From Panacagrimonas perspica (lineage in GTDB: Bacteria; Pseudomonadota; Gammaproteobacteria; Nevskiales; Nevskiaceae), in NCBI RefSeq assembly GCF_004364935.1, contig NZ_SOBT01000008.1, positions 933,534 through 997,533 of the forward strand: a DNA stretch of 64,000 nucleotides. Reading direction: 5' to 3'. This document shows, piece by piece, positions 53,445-62,016 of the stretch. The notes under the pieces were generated by a model. It was not told the origin of the DNA. It made no database searches and worked only from the letters and a program-made list of their open reading frames with translations. The first letter of the stretch is position 1. Every line of letters begins with the position of its first letter. Position numbers and translations under genes: made by a program.

Positions 53445-54176
53445 ATGAGTGAGTCGCGGATCCACCTCGACGCAGCGCTCGCCGAGGGCGCGCTCGTCGA
53501 GTTGCCGGAAGGGCCGTTCCGTCATCTGGTGCAGGTGCTGCGCATGCAGGCCGGCGAGTCGCTGGTGGTGTTCGACGGGCGCGGGGGCGAGTACGCCGCC
53601 GTTCTGGAGACGGTGGCCAAGCGCAGCGCGAGCCTGCGCGTCGGCAGCTTCCGCGACGTCAATCGCGAATCGCCGCTGCACCTGACGCTCGTGCAGGGCA
53701 TCTCCAAGGGCGAGCGGATGGACTGGACGGTGCAGAAAGCGGTCGAGCTGGGTGTCAGCGCGATCGTTCCGGTCCTCACCGAGCGTTGCAATGTGCATCT
53801 CGATCGCGAGCGCGAGGCCAAGCGGCTCGATCACTGGCGTGCGGTGATCAGCTCGGCCTGCGAACAGAGTGGCCGCACGCGGGTCCCGGATTTGCTGCCG
53901 ATGGTGAAGTTCGGCGACTGGCTCGGGCAGACAGCGACCGGGCCGCGCCTCGTTCTCGATCCGCTCGCCGCCCAAGGCTTGGCGGGGCTGGGCGCCATCA
54001 GCGAACCCTTGAGTCTGGTCGTGGGGCCGGAAGGCGGCCTGAGCCCGGACGAGTTGCAGCTTGCGACGAAGGCCGGTTGCCGGGGCGTGCGCATCGGTCC
54101 GCGCGTGCTGCGTACCGAGACGGCGGGCGTCGCGGCGCTGGCAATCCTGCAAGGCGTCGCCGGCGATCTCGTGTAG
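53445..54176 (+). CDS. rsmE: 16S rRNA (uracil-1498-N3)-methyltransferase
   Basis: A 243-residue SPOUT methyltransferase. The trefoil-knot signature is LVVGPEGGLSPDELQLATKAG, then RIGPRVLRTETAGVAALAILQ. An N-terminal PUA-like part (VLRMQAGESLVVFDGRGGEY) precedes it. It methylates U1498 in 16S rRNA. The ATG follows GGGGGCACGCG. Its TAG stop codon (54174-54176) is part of the next REPIN. Confidence 0.94.
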   Translation: MSESRIHLDAALAEGALVELPEGPFRHLVQVLRMQAGESLVVFDGRGGEYAAVLETVAKRSASLRVGSFRDVNRESPLHLTLVQGISKGERMDWTVQKAVELGVSAIVPVLTERCNVHLDREREAKRLDHWRAVISSACEQSGRTRVPDLLPMVKFGDWLGQTATGPRLVLDPLAAQGLAGLGAISEPLSLVVGPEGGLSPDELQLATKAGCRGVRIGPRVLRTETAGVAALAILQGVAGDLV

Positions 54177-54259
54177 CCCGGGCGAAGCCCGGGAGTTTTC
54201 TTCCTGTATCGGGATTCCGTCGTTCTCGGGGCCTCCATCCCGGGCTTCGCCCGGGCTAC
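54173..54259. repeat. REPIN, family A, 87 bp (long class)
   Basis: GTAGCCCGGGC-GAA-GCCCGGG left, inverse right, 44-bp middle. The GTAG arm contains the rsmE stop codon. Confidence 0.9.
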
Positions 54260-54329
54260 GGGGCGACGCGATATCGCGCTTTGCGACGACTTACACTGGA
54301 CGCCTTCACGCACCACCGGAATTTCGTCC

Positions 54330-55658
54330 GTGTCCAATGTCCTGATCGTCAACGCCCGCATCGTCAACGAAGGCACCACGACTCACGGGGATGTCCTCGT
54401 CGTCGACGGAAGAATCCGCAAGATCGGCGGCAGCATTCCCGCGCAGGTCGGGATCCCGGTCTTCGATGCCCAGGGCAAGATGCTGTTGCCCGGCATGATC
54501 GACGACCAGGTGCATTTCCGTGAGCCGGGCCTGACGCACAAGGGCGATCTGGCGAGCGAATCGTCCGCGGCGGTTGCGGGCGGCATCACCTCGGTCATGG
54601 ACATGCCCAACAACGTGCCGGCGATCACGACGCGCGCGCTGCTGGCCAAGAAATACGCCGACGCCGCAGGTCGTGTGCACACCAACTACGGCTTCTATTT
54701 CGGCGGTGCCAACGACAACCTCGAGGAGATCGCGGCGCTGCAGAAGGACGAGGCCTGCGCGCTCAAGGTTTTCATGGGCGCATCGACCGGCAACATGCTG
54801 GTCGATGACCCGAAGACCCTCGACGGCATCTTCGCCCGCTGCAAGATCATGGTGGTCACGCATTGCGAGGACACGCCGACGATCCAGCGCAACGAAGCCA
54901 AGGCGCGCGAGAAGTTCGGCGACGCGGTGCCCTGGTCCGAGCATCCGCACATCCGTTCGGCGGAAGCCTGCTACACGTCGACCGAGCTCGCGACCAACCT
55001 GGCAAAGAAACACAACGCGCGGCTGCACGTGCTGCACCTGACGACCGCGCGGGAACTGTCGTTCTTCGACCCGGGTCCGATCGCCGGCAAGCGCATCACG
55101 GTGGAGGCCTGCATCCATCACCTGTTCATGGACGAGTCGGATTATGCGACGCGCGGCAGCCTGATCAAGTGCAATCCGGCGATCAAGACGGCGGCCGATC
55201 GTGCGGCCCTGGTGCGCGCCGTGATGGAGGATCGCATCGACGTGATCGCCACCGATCACGCGCCGCACACGCTCGAGGAGAAGGGCCGCGAGTACTTCAA
55301 GGCGCCCTCGGGACTGCCGCTGGTGCAGCACGCACTGCAGATGGGCCTGGAACTCGTGCGCCGCAAGGAAATGGATCTGCACACGCTGGTGCGCAAGACC
55401 AGCCACGCCGTGGCCGAGCTGTTCCAGGTCATCGATCGCGGCTACATCCGCGAGGGCTACTGGGCCGACCTGACTCTGGTGGACGACACGCAGACCACGC
55501 TCGTGCGCAACGAGGATGTCCTCTACAAGGTGGGCTGGACGCCGCTCGACGGGATGGTGCTGCCTGGCCGCATCGCTGCGACCTGGGTCAACGGGGAGCT
55601 GGCCTGGGATGGAGTGAAGGTCGGCCCGCCGAAGGGCGAGCGTCTGCGCTTCGCCTGA
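54330..55658 (+). CDS. pyrC: Dihydroorotase
   Basis: A 442-residue amidohydrolase that closes carbamoyl-aspartate to dihydroorotate. Metal residues include His62, the carboxylated Lys in ALKVFMGASTG, His in VVTHCED and HVLHLTT, and Asp in IATDHAPH. The usual HxH is Q60-V-H62 (MIDDQVHFREPG), a substitution seen in the subfamily with IDDQVHFREPG. The start codon is GTG. It lies after a REPIN and before tag. Confidence 0.92.
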   Translation: MSNVLIVNARIVNEGTTTHGDVLVVDGRIRKIGGSIPAQVGIPVFDAQGKMLLPGMIDDQVHFREPGLTHKGDLASESSAAVAGGITSVMDMPNNVPAITTRALLAKKYADAAGRVHTNYGFYFGGANDNLEEIAALQKDEACALKVFMGASTGNMLVDDPKTLDGIFARCKIMVVTHCEDTPTIQRNEAKAREKFGDAVPWSEHPHIRSAEACYTSTELATNLAKKHNARLHVLHLTTARELSFFDPGPIAGKRITVEACIHHLFMDESDYATRGSLIKCNPAIKTAADRAALVRAVMEDRIDVIATDHAPHTLEEKGREYFKAPSGLPLVQHALQMGLELVRRKEMDLHTLVRKTSHAVAELFQVIDRGYIREGYWADLTLVDDTQTTLVRNEDVLYKVGWTPLDGMVLPGRIAATWVNGELAWDGVKVGPPKGERLRFA

Positions 55659-55669
55659 GCGGCCCGCCC

Positions 55670-56257
55670 GTGGCGGTCGAAAAAGTGCGTTGTGGCTGGT
55701 GCCTGGGCTCGGACGCGTACAAGGCCTATCACGACGAGGAGTGGGGACGCGCGCAGCACGACGACGGCGTGCTGTTCGAATTCCTGATCCTCGAAGGCGC
55801 GCAGGCCGGCCTGTCGTGGAGCACCATCCTGGGCAAGCGCGATGGCTATCGGCGGGTGTTCGCGAAGTTCGACGCGACCAAGCTCGCACGCTGGGACGAC
55901 GATTGCCTGGAGAAGGCGCTGCTCGACACCGGCATCGTGCGCAACCGCCTCAAGGTCTGGTCGGTGCGCACCAATGCGCGCGCCTTCCTCGCCGTGCAGA
56001 AGGAGTTCGGCAGCTTCGACCGGTACCTGTGGAACTGGGTCGACGGGAAGCCCGTTCTGAATGCGCGGAAGGATCTGAAGGAAGTCCCGGCGCGGACCGA
56101 ACTGTCGGACCGCATCAGCAAGGACCTGCTCAAGCGCGGGTTCAAGTTCGTGGGCAGCACCATCATCTACGCCTATCTGCAGGCGATGGGCGTGGTCAAC
56201 GATCACGTGGTCGACTGTCACCGGTATCCGCGCAAGGCGGCACGGGCCGCGGGCTGA
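55670..56257 (+). CDS. tag: DNA-3-methyladenine glycosylase I
   Basis: A 195-residue glycosylase that removes 3-methyladenine. Zinc ligands match the family: Cys8 (RCGWC), His21 (AYHDEEWG), and the His and Cys of DHVVDCHRY. Glu42 (LEGAQAGLSW) corresponds to the base-recognition Glu38 of E. coli. The GTG at 55670, 11 bp after the dihydroorotase stop, was chosen; the next GTG would remove the first residues. The long frame upstream is a shadow of pyrC. Confidence 0.93.
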   Translation: MAVEKVRCGWCLGSDAYKAYHDEEWGRAQHDDGVLFEFLILEGAQAGLSWSTILGKRDGYRRVFAKFDATKLARWDDDCLEKALLDTGIVRNRLKVWSVRTNARAFLAVQKEFGSFDRYLWNWVDGKPVLNARKDLKEVPARTELSDRISKDLLKRGFKFVGSTIIYAYLQAMGVVNDHVVDCHRYPRKAARAAG

Positions 56258-56352
56258 GACGACGCGGGGCATCCCGGCTTCCTCCGATCCTTCATCGTCG
56301 GCGCAGTACGATCCGGGAATGTGAGCGGTGGGGCGGAGCAGGGGAGAGAAAT

Positions 56353-58155
56353 ATGAGAACCACTCAAGACATCGGCTTCGTCGGCCGTCTTTCGGGCCTC
56401 GCGCTCGCCGTCGTCGTGCTGGGCCTCGCGGCCTGCGACTCGGGGTCGTCGTATCTGAAGGGAGGCTCCTCCGCACGCGCGGATGGGCCGGCGCGCTGCG
56501 CCGCGCTGATCGACGAGGCCGCCGTCACGCGCCAGGAACTTGCTGCCGGTGCGCGCTCGTCGTCGTCCCGGCTGATGCTGCGGTTCGTCCACCTCACCGA
56601 CGATCACATCATCGACGACGACGGGCAGGGCGTGATCGGCGCATCGGTGATCGATCCGCTCTCGGTGCAGTTCGAATCCGCGATGCGCTTCCAGGAAGAG
56701 TATTCGGACGAGGTCCTGAACGATCTCGAGGGGCGTATCAATGCCTGCGTCGCCGAGTATCCCGCCGAGTTCAGCATCGTCACCGGCGACAGCGCGGACC
56801 TGACGACGGTCGGCGAGATCCGCCGCTTCATCGACAACCTGGACGGCACCTATGACCAGATGAGCCGCTTCGAGCAGATCTGCCGCGCCTCGCAGCCCGA
56901 GGGCACGCCGGAGTCGGTGCTCGCGCTGAACTGCACGCGCTTCACGGGCCGCGGCGTCGCCGACACCCAGACACCCGATCCGGATCCGGAGAACCTGCTG
57001 TTCCAGCCGCTGGTGACGCGCACCGTGCTGCAGCTCACGGCCACGCAGACCTCGTCGATTCTCGGTCGCGCCAGCGATGGCTCCACCGACCTTGCGCGCC
57101 AGACGGCGACGCGCGCGCCGGGTATGCCCGAGATCCTGCGCTGCAATGCGGGCGCACCGGGTTGCATCAACACCCGCCTGTCCACGCCCTGGTACGTCGT
57201 CTTCGGCAACCACGACGGCTATGTGCGCGGCACGCTGCCGCTGGAGCTGGGCATCAACGAGGCGGCGCTCGCGTTCGGCCGCCACTTCATGGTCCGCCAG
57301 TCCGAGTTCGTGCGGGAATTCTTCAACTCGTCCGCCACGCCGGGCCCGATCGGGCACGGCTTCGGTTTCGTCGAGCCGGCGCGCCTGAACGACGACAACG
57401 ATCGCAACGACGGCTACTACGCGTTCAACGCCGGTGGCGGGAAGTTCCGCATGATCGTGCTCAACAGCATCATCGACGGCGTCGATCCGCGGCTGCCCAC
57501 CGAGCTGCTGCGCAACCCGGCGGCGCTCGCCGATGGCGGCCTGGATCGCGCGCAGTTCACGTGGCTGCAGGCGCAGTTGCAGGATGCCTACGCCCGCAAG
57601 CAGCTGGTGATGGTGTTCACGCACCACCCGGACCTGACGTTCGCCGAGTACGGCACGTTCGCGGCGCTGGTGCCGATCGACGTGACGGCGGTGGAGCTGG
57701 ACGGGCTGCTGGCCAGCTATCCGAACCTGATCGCCTGGGTGGCCGGGCATACGCACCGGCATCGCGTGCGGCCGTTCAAGGTCACCGGCGAGACGGGAAC
57801 CAACGGCGTCGTCACGGCGCCGGTCGCCTGCAAGGCGGCGGGCGCCTGCACCGGCTTCTGGCAGATCGAGAGCGCGTCGCTGATCGACTTCCCGCAGGAG
57901 CAGCGCCTGATCGAGGTGTTCGACAACGGCGATGGCACCGGCACGATCCGCGGCCCGATCTTCGGACACGGCGTCGAGAACTCACGGCGCCTGGCCATCG
58001 CCGACGATCGTTGCGCGCTGTATCTCGCCGATCCGGCCTCGCTGGTGGACGCTCTCACCGAGGCGGATCTCGGCGTGCTGTGTTCGCAGGGCGGCACGCG
58101 CCAGGGCGAAGCCGCCGATCGCAATGTCGAGCTGACGTTCCGGATGCCGTTCTAG
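56353..58155 (+). CDS. Metallophosphoesterase lipoprotein, large
   Basis: A 600-residue calcineurin-like phosphoesterase. The lipobox is at Cys28 (VVLGLAACDSG). Motifs are HLTDDHI (Asp83, His85), VTGDSADL (145-149), FGNHDG, FTHHPD and AGHTHRH, all in order. An insertion of about 150 residues with DxD-rich PDPDPEN and paired Cys lies between the GD and GNHD motifs. It is anchored in the envelope, substrate unknown. GGAGAG precedes the ATG. It is single-gene, closed by a REPIN. Confidence 0.87.
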   Translation: MRTTQDIGFVGRLSGLALAVVVLGLAACDSGSSYLKGGSSARADGPARCAALIDEAAVTRQELAAGARSSSSRLMLRFVHLTDDHIIDDDGQGVIGASVIDPLSVQFESAMRFQEEYSDEVLNDLEGRINACVAEYPAEFSIVTGDSADLTTVGEIRRFIDNLDGTYDQMSRFEQICRASQPEGTPESVLALNCTRFTGRGVADTQTPDPDPENLLFQPLVTRTVLQLTATQTSSILGRASDGSTDLARQTATRAPGMPEILRCNAGAPGCINTRLSTPWYVVFGNHDGYVRGTLPLELGINEAALAFGRHFMVRQSEFVREFFNSSATPGPIGHGFGFVEPARLNDDNDRNDGYYAFNAGGGKFRMIVLNSIIDGVDPRLPTELLRNPAALADGGLDRAQFTWLQAQLQDAYARKQLVMVFTHHPDLTFAEYGTFAALVPIDVTAVELDGLLASYPNLIAWVAGHTHRHRVRPFKVTGETGTNGVVTAPVACKAAGACTGFWQIESASLIDFPQEQRLIEVFDNGDGTGTIRGPIFGHGVENSRRLAIADDRCALYLADPASLVDALTEADLGVLCSQGGTRQGEAADRNVELTFRMPF

Positions 58156-58162
58156 CGTCACC

Positions 58163-58230
58163 GTAGCCCGGACGAAGTCCGGGGTTCCCCTCGGATGAGA
58201 GAGAGGCGCCCCGGACTTCGTCCGGGCTAC
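58163..58230. repeat. REPIN, family A, 68 bp
   Basis: GTAGCCCGGAC-GAA-GTCCGGGG and inverse; between convergent genes, 7 bp after one stop and 16 bp before the other. Confidence 0.92.
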
Positions 58231-58246
58231 GGGTGCGGCATGCGTC

Positions 58247-59074
58247 TCAGCCCTTCTCGAACGGCTTCAGGCTGCCCGGGACCTGCGTCAATCCCTTGCC
58301 CAGCGTCTGCGCGCCGCCCAGGCTCCAGCCGCCGTCGACCGGCAGCACGACGCCGCTGACATACGACGCCATCGGGCTGGACAGCCACAGGCAGGCATCG
58401 GCGATGTTGTCGACGGTGCCGAGCCGCTTGATCGGCACGCTGTCGATCGCCAGCTGGATCGCGGCGGGTGTCGGCGCGAGGCGGCGCATGCCTTCGGTGT
58501 TGTCGATCGGTCCCGGCACGACGGAGTTCACGCGGATTCCGGCGGGACCCCATTCGAGCGCGGCGACGCGCGTGATCATGTCGACACCAGCCTTCGCGGC
58601 GCAGACGTGCATCTGGAATTCCATCGGCAGGAACGCCTGCGGCGCCGAGATGTTGATCAGGCTGGCGCCCGGCTTGGTCAGGTACGGGAACGCCGCGCGC
58701 AGCACGTGGAAAGTTCCCATCAGGTCGATGTCGACCACCGACTTGAAGCCGTTGGGCGAGATGCCCAGCGCCGGCGCGGGGAAGTTGCCCGCCGCGCCCG
58801 ACACCAGCACGTCGATGGTGCCGAACCGGGCCTGCGTCGCCTTGAACGCTTCTTCGACCTTGGCGTACTCGCGCACGTCGAGCGAAAAACCTGCCGCCTC
58901 ACCGCCATGCGCCTGGAGCGCTTCGACCGCCGCGCTGACCTTCTCGGCCGAGCGCGAGGCCACGGTGACCTTGGCACCTGCGCGCGCGAACGCGTGAGCC
59001 ACCCCGAGGTTGATGCCGCTGGTGCCCCCGGAGATGAAAACGTTCTTGCCGGAGAAATCGAAGGCTGAGGACAC
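58247..59074 (-). CDS. SDR, 2,4-dienoyl-CoA reductase-like
   Basis: A 275-residue short-chain dehydrogenase. The nucleotide motif is FISGGTSGINLGVAHAF (14-30) and VSGAAGNFPAPAL. The late part ALEWGPAGIRVNSVVPGPI, then TEGMRRLAPT, resembles peroxisomal DECR2. Lys161 is present, but the residue four before it is Val157, not Tyr; DECR enzymes also lack the standard Tyr. It would reduce 2,4-dienoyl-CoA with NADPH in unsaturated fatty acid oxidation. The GTG start follows AGGAG at 6 nt. Confidence 0.88.
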   Translation of the reverse strand: MSSAFDFSGKNVFISGGTSGINLGVAHAFARAGAKVTVASRSAEKVSAAVEALQAHGGEAAGFSLDVREYAKVEEAFKATQARFGTIDVLVSGAAGNFPAPALGISPNGFKSVVDIDLMGTFHVLRAAFPYLTKPGASLINISAPQAFLPMEFQMHVCAAKAGVDMITRVAALEWGPAGIRVNSVVPGPIDNTEGMRRLAPTPAAIQLAIDSVPIKRLGTVDNIADACLWLSSPMASYVSGVVLPVDGGWSLGGAQTLGKGLTQVPGSLKPFEKG

Positions 59075-59155
59075 GGGCTGCTCCTGGGGCGTTGGGTAGG
59101 GGAATGACGAAGGTGTCGATTATCGGCTGGCGTGACGGATCTCACGCAACTGGCC

Positions 59156-59183
59156 TTGCATTTCCATAAAGCCAGTTTATATT
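59156..59183 (+). promoter_or_regulatory. Promoter of merR, leaderless type
   Basis: TTGCAT (59156-59161), 16 nt, TATATT (59178-59183). The -10 box ends 6 nt before the ATG at 59190, so transcription should start at or near the start codon. Confidence 0.6.
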
Positions 59184-59199
59184 GACAGTATGACTGTCA
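59183..59199. promoter_or_regulatory. Palindrome centred on the merR start codon
   Basis: TGACAGT-ATG-ACTGTCA: a perfect 7-bp inverted repeat whose centre is the start codon. It overlaps the predicted transcription start. A MerR dimer would suit it, giving autoregulation. Binding is inferred. Confidence 0.6.
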
Positions 59200-59624
59200 C
59201 TAAAGAAACGACGCCCAATCGCGGTTATTCCCTGGACGAACTCAGCGCCCTGGTAGAGCTGCCGCGCCGGACGGTGCGCTATTACATCCAGCTCGGACTG
59301 GTCGATCGGCCCGAAGGCGAAACCCGCGCGGCGCGCTACACCGCGTCGCACGTCGACCAGTTGCTGATGGTCAAGAAATGGACGCTCGCCGGCCTGTCGC
59401 TCGAGCGCATCCGCGAAATGAAGGAAGCCGGCCCGGAGCCGTCGCTTCCGCTTCCCACGCGTCGGCCCGGCTCGGTCGAAGTGTGGAGCCACCTCTTGAT
59501 CGACGAGGGCGTGGAGCTGCTGATCGAGCCGACACGGGCAGGGCTTGCTCCCGAGCAGGTCCGCCAACTTTTGCGCCGAACCATCGAGGCGCTGCAACAC
59601 ATCAAGAAGGACTCATCGAAATGA
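59190..59624 (+). CDS. MerR-family transcriptional regulator
   Basis: A 144-residue regulator with the MerR winged helix: YSLDELSALVELPRRTVRYYIQ LGLVDRP (split at the spacing), then YTASHVDQLLMVKKWTLAGLSLERI. The first segment shows the RxxRYY pattern typical of the family. The C-terminal part is short and has no Cys, so the ligand is unknown. The ATG coincides with a palindrome. It overlaps the VIT-VWA gene by 4 bp (ATGA), so the two are coupled. Confidence 0.9.
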   Translation: MTVTKETTPNRGYSLDELSALVELPRRTVRYYIQLGLVDRPEGETRAARYTASHVDQLLMVKKWTLAGLSLERIREMKEAGPEPSLPLPTRRPGSVEVWSHLLIDEGVELLIEPTRAGLAPEQVRQLLRRTIEALQHIKKDSSK

Positions 59625-61960
59625 ACACCACTACCGCCGCCCTGCGCGCGCCCTCCCTGAAAACGCTGCAGGGGCAGATCGTGCCGCTGCAGGCCCTCGA
59701 CATTTCCGGCCAGCTCGAAGGCGCGCTCGCGCGCATCGGCCTGACGCAGACGTTCCGCAACACCGAAGAGGTCAATGTCGAGGCCGTCTACACGTTCCCG
59801 CTGCCGGTCCAGGCCGTGCTGCTGGAACTCAAGGTCACCATCGCGGATCGCACGCTGGTGGGCCGGGTCGCCTCGCGCCAGCAGGCCGAGGCCCGGTACG
59901 AGGAGGCGCTGTCGGAAGGGCACACGGCCGTCATGCTCGAACAGGTAGAGCCGGGCCTGTACACGCTCAACCTCGGGAATCTGCTTGCCGGCGAGCGCGC
60001 TCAGATCCATCTCCACTACGCGCTGCCGATGCGCTGGGAGGGCGACGCGCTGCGCCTGTCGCTGCCCACGACCCTGGCCCCGCGCTACGGCGACGCCACG
60101 CACGCTGGCGTGCAGCCGCACCAGGCGCCGCACACCGATCCGCTCGCGGAGTATCCGTATCGGCTGGCTTTGACGATTGGCGGCGCCCTGTCGCTGGCGA
60201 TGCTGTCGTCGCCGACGCATGCGATCGTCACCGAGCGCGAGGGAAGCGCGCTGAGCGTTCGAATTGCCGACGCGCGTGTGTTCGCCGACCGCGACTTCGT
60301 GCTGAACCTGAAGGCCGCCGGAGCGGGGCAATCGAGTCTCGCGCTGGCAGCGGATGGCGAAGGCCACGCCGCACACGCTGTCTTCCGCATTCCCGAGCGC
60401 AAGGCGGATCAGCCGATCTGCCTGAAGCTGCTCGTTGACTGCTCGGGTTCGATGGCCGGCGATTCGATGGCTCTGGCCAAGGCGCTGGCGATGCGTGCGC
60501 TCGACAGCCTCGGCGCCCGGGACCGCTTCTCGCTGACCGCCTTCGGCAGCCAGCACCAGCATCACGCGAACGGCAAGGTTTGCGACGCCGGTTCCGGCGC
60601 GGCGCTGGTGGCGGGCCGCAGCTTCGTCGGCGGGCTCGACGCCAACCTGGGTGGCACCGAGATGCTGTCGGCGCTCCAGGCGGTGTTCGCATCCACGCGC
60701 GGCCGGGGCGACGACAAGGCGGCCGACGTGCTGCTGATCACCGACGGCGAGACCTGGGATCGCGATGCGATCGTCGCGGCCGCTCGCGCGTCGGGGCATC
60801 GCATCTTCGTGATCGGCGTCGGCAGCAGTCCGTCGGAGATCCTGGCTCGCGGCATCGCCGAGGCCACCGGCGGATTCGCGAGCTTCGTTGCGCCGCGCGA
60901 GGACGTGGTGCCGGTCATCGAACGCCATCTCGCGCGCATGCGGCTGCCGCGCGTCGTCGAGGCAAAGCTCAAGCTGCCGGGCAAGACGCTCTGGCAGTGC
61001 CCGGCGCATCTCGAGGCGGCGACGTTCGCCGGCGACACCCTGCATGTCTTCGCGGGTCTCGCCGCAGTGAAGGCCTCTGCCGACGCGCACCTCGACATCC
61101 GGTACGCGGACGGCAGCATCGTCACCGTCAGCGCCTCGTCGTCGGGACCTGCCGAGGCGCGCACCGACGACGCACTGCCGCGGATCGGCGCGGCGCAGCG
61201 GCTCTGGTGGGCGGGCGCCGGGCTGGTGGATTCCAGCGAGCAGGAGCTGACCGAACTCGCCCTGCGCTATCAGCTGATGAGCGCGTTCACCAACTACATC
61301 CTCGTGCACGAGCGCGGTGAGGACGCGGCGACGACGCTGCCGGAACTGCGCTCGGTGCCGGGCATGCTGGCGGCCGGGTGGGGCGGTGCAGGATCGGTGC
61401 TGCCGCAGGAGGTGCAGGCTTGCGTGATGAGCGCGCCCGCGCCCATGCCTGAATCGCGCGAGAGGTCGAAGCTCAGCCGCAAGGCCATGGGCAAGCCGGG
61501 CGCAGGTCTCCAGGCTCCGGCCTGTGCGCCGATGGGAATGTCGATCGAAGAGTGTGGCGACGCACGGATGATCGATCGCAACGTCATCGATACGCCGCGA
61601 CACTTCATCGAGCGCCTCAACGACTCGTTCGGTCTGCTGCATCCGGAGCGCAAGCTGTTGCGCACGTTCGCCGAGCTCGAACTCGCGGGGCTTCCGCAGG
61701 GTGTCCTCGATGCCTTGCAGGCGCTGGAGCGCGAAGGCCACGCGGAGGAAGCGATCGTCCTTGCCTTCTGGAAGGCCCTCCTGGAATCGCCGGCCGGAGC
61801 CATCTTCGGACGGATGCACCGGCGCGGAATCCTGGCGGCGGTCAAGGCTGCTCGATTGCCCGATGCGCTGACCTCGAAACTGGGCAGCGTTTTGCAAGGC
61901 ACGGAACTGGATCGCTGGTGCTGGAACCCGGTGCCGGCGGAGGCTGCCGCGACGGTCTGA
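59621..61960 (+). CDS. VIT and von Willebrand A domain protein, cytosolic
   Basis: A 779-residue protein with an inter-alpha-trypsin-inhibitor-like VIT domain (about 13-135: VNVEAVYTFPLPVQAVLLEL, YEEALSEGHTAVMLEQ) and a VWA domain (about 268-450). The MIDAS metal site is complete: Asp273, Ser275, Ser277 (VDCSGSM), Thr346 (GGTEM) and Asp375 (ITDGET). Residues 480-660 are beta-rich and the C-terminal 130 residues are helical. There is no signal peptide, no transmembrane segment and no sortase motif, unlike many VIT-VWA proteins, so it is probably cytosolic. It is coupled to merR. Function unknown. Confidence 0.87.
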   Translation: MNTTTAALRAPSLKTLQGQIVPLQALDISGQLEGALARIGLTQTFRNTEEVNVEAVYTFPLPVQAVLLELKVTIADRTLVGRVASRQQAEARYEEALSEGHTAVMLEQVEPGLYTLNLGNLLAGERAQIHLHYALPMRWEGDALRLSLPTTLAPRYGDATHAGVQPHQAPHTDPLAEYPYRLALTIGGALSLAMLSSPTHAIVTEREGSALSVRIADARVFADRDFVLNLKAAGAGQSSLALAADGEGHAAHAVFRIPERKADQPICLKLLVDCSGSMAGDSMALAKALAMRALDSLGARDRFSLTAFGSQHQHHANGKVCDAGSGAALVAGRSFVGGLDANLGGTEMLSALQAVFASTRGRGDDKAADVLLITDGETWDRDAIVAAARASGHRIFVIGVGSSPSEILARGIAEATGGFASFVAPREDVVPVIERHLARMRLPRVVEAKLKLPGKTLWQCPAHLEAATFAGDTLHVFAGLAAVKASADAHLDIRYADGSIVTVSASSSGPAEARTDDALPRIGAAQRLWWAGAGLVDSSEQELTELALRYQLMSAFTNYILVHERGEDAATTLPELRSVPGMLAAGWGGAGSVLPQEVQACVMSAPAPMPESRERSKLSRKAMGKPGAGLQAPACAPMGMSIEECGDARMIDRNVIDTPRHFIERLNDSFGLLHPERKLLRTFAELELAGLPQGVLDALQALEREGHAEEAIVLAFWKALLESPAGAIFGRMHRRGILAAVKAARLPDALTSKLGSVLQGTELDRWCWNPVPAEAAATV

Positions 61961-61975
61961 ACGGCGCGGTCTGAT

Positions 61976-62012
61976 AGGCTGCTACGGCACTCTTCGAATG
62001 TCGTAGCAGCCT
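61976..62012. other. 11-bp perfect hairpin between VIT-VWA gene and tldD
   Basis: AGGCTGCTACG (61976-61986) pairs with CGTAGCAGCCT (62002-62012), 15-nt loop. It ends 4 nt before the tldD ATG. No T-run follows, and no Shine-Dalgarno site lies between hairpin and ATG. Confidence 0.75.
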
Positions 62013-62016
62013 CTTC

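Noticed and set aside
51975-54152. A 725-residue minus-strand frame over bioA and rsmE
   Set aside because: Shadow of two clear plus-strand genes; no motifs.
59336-61897. An 853-residue minus-strand frame across the VIT-VWA gene
   Set aside because: Antisense shadow; the plus-strand frame has a complete MIDAS site and a VIT domain.
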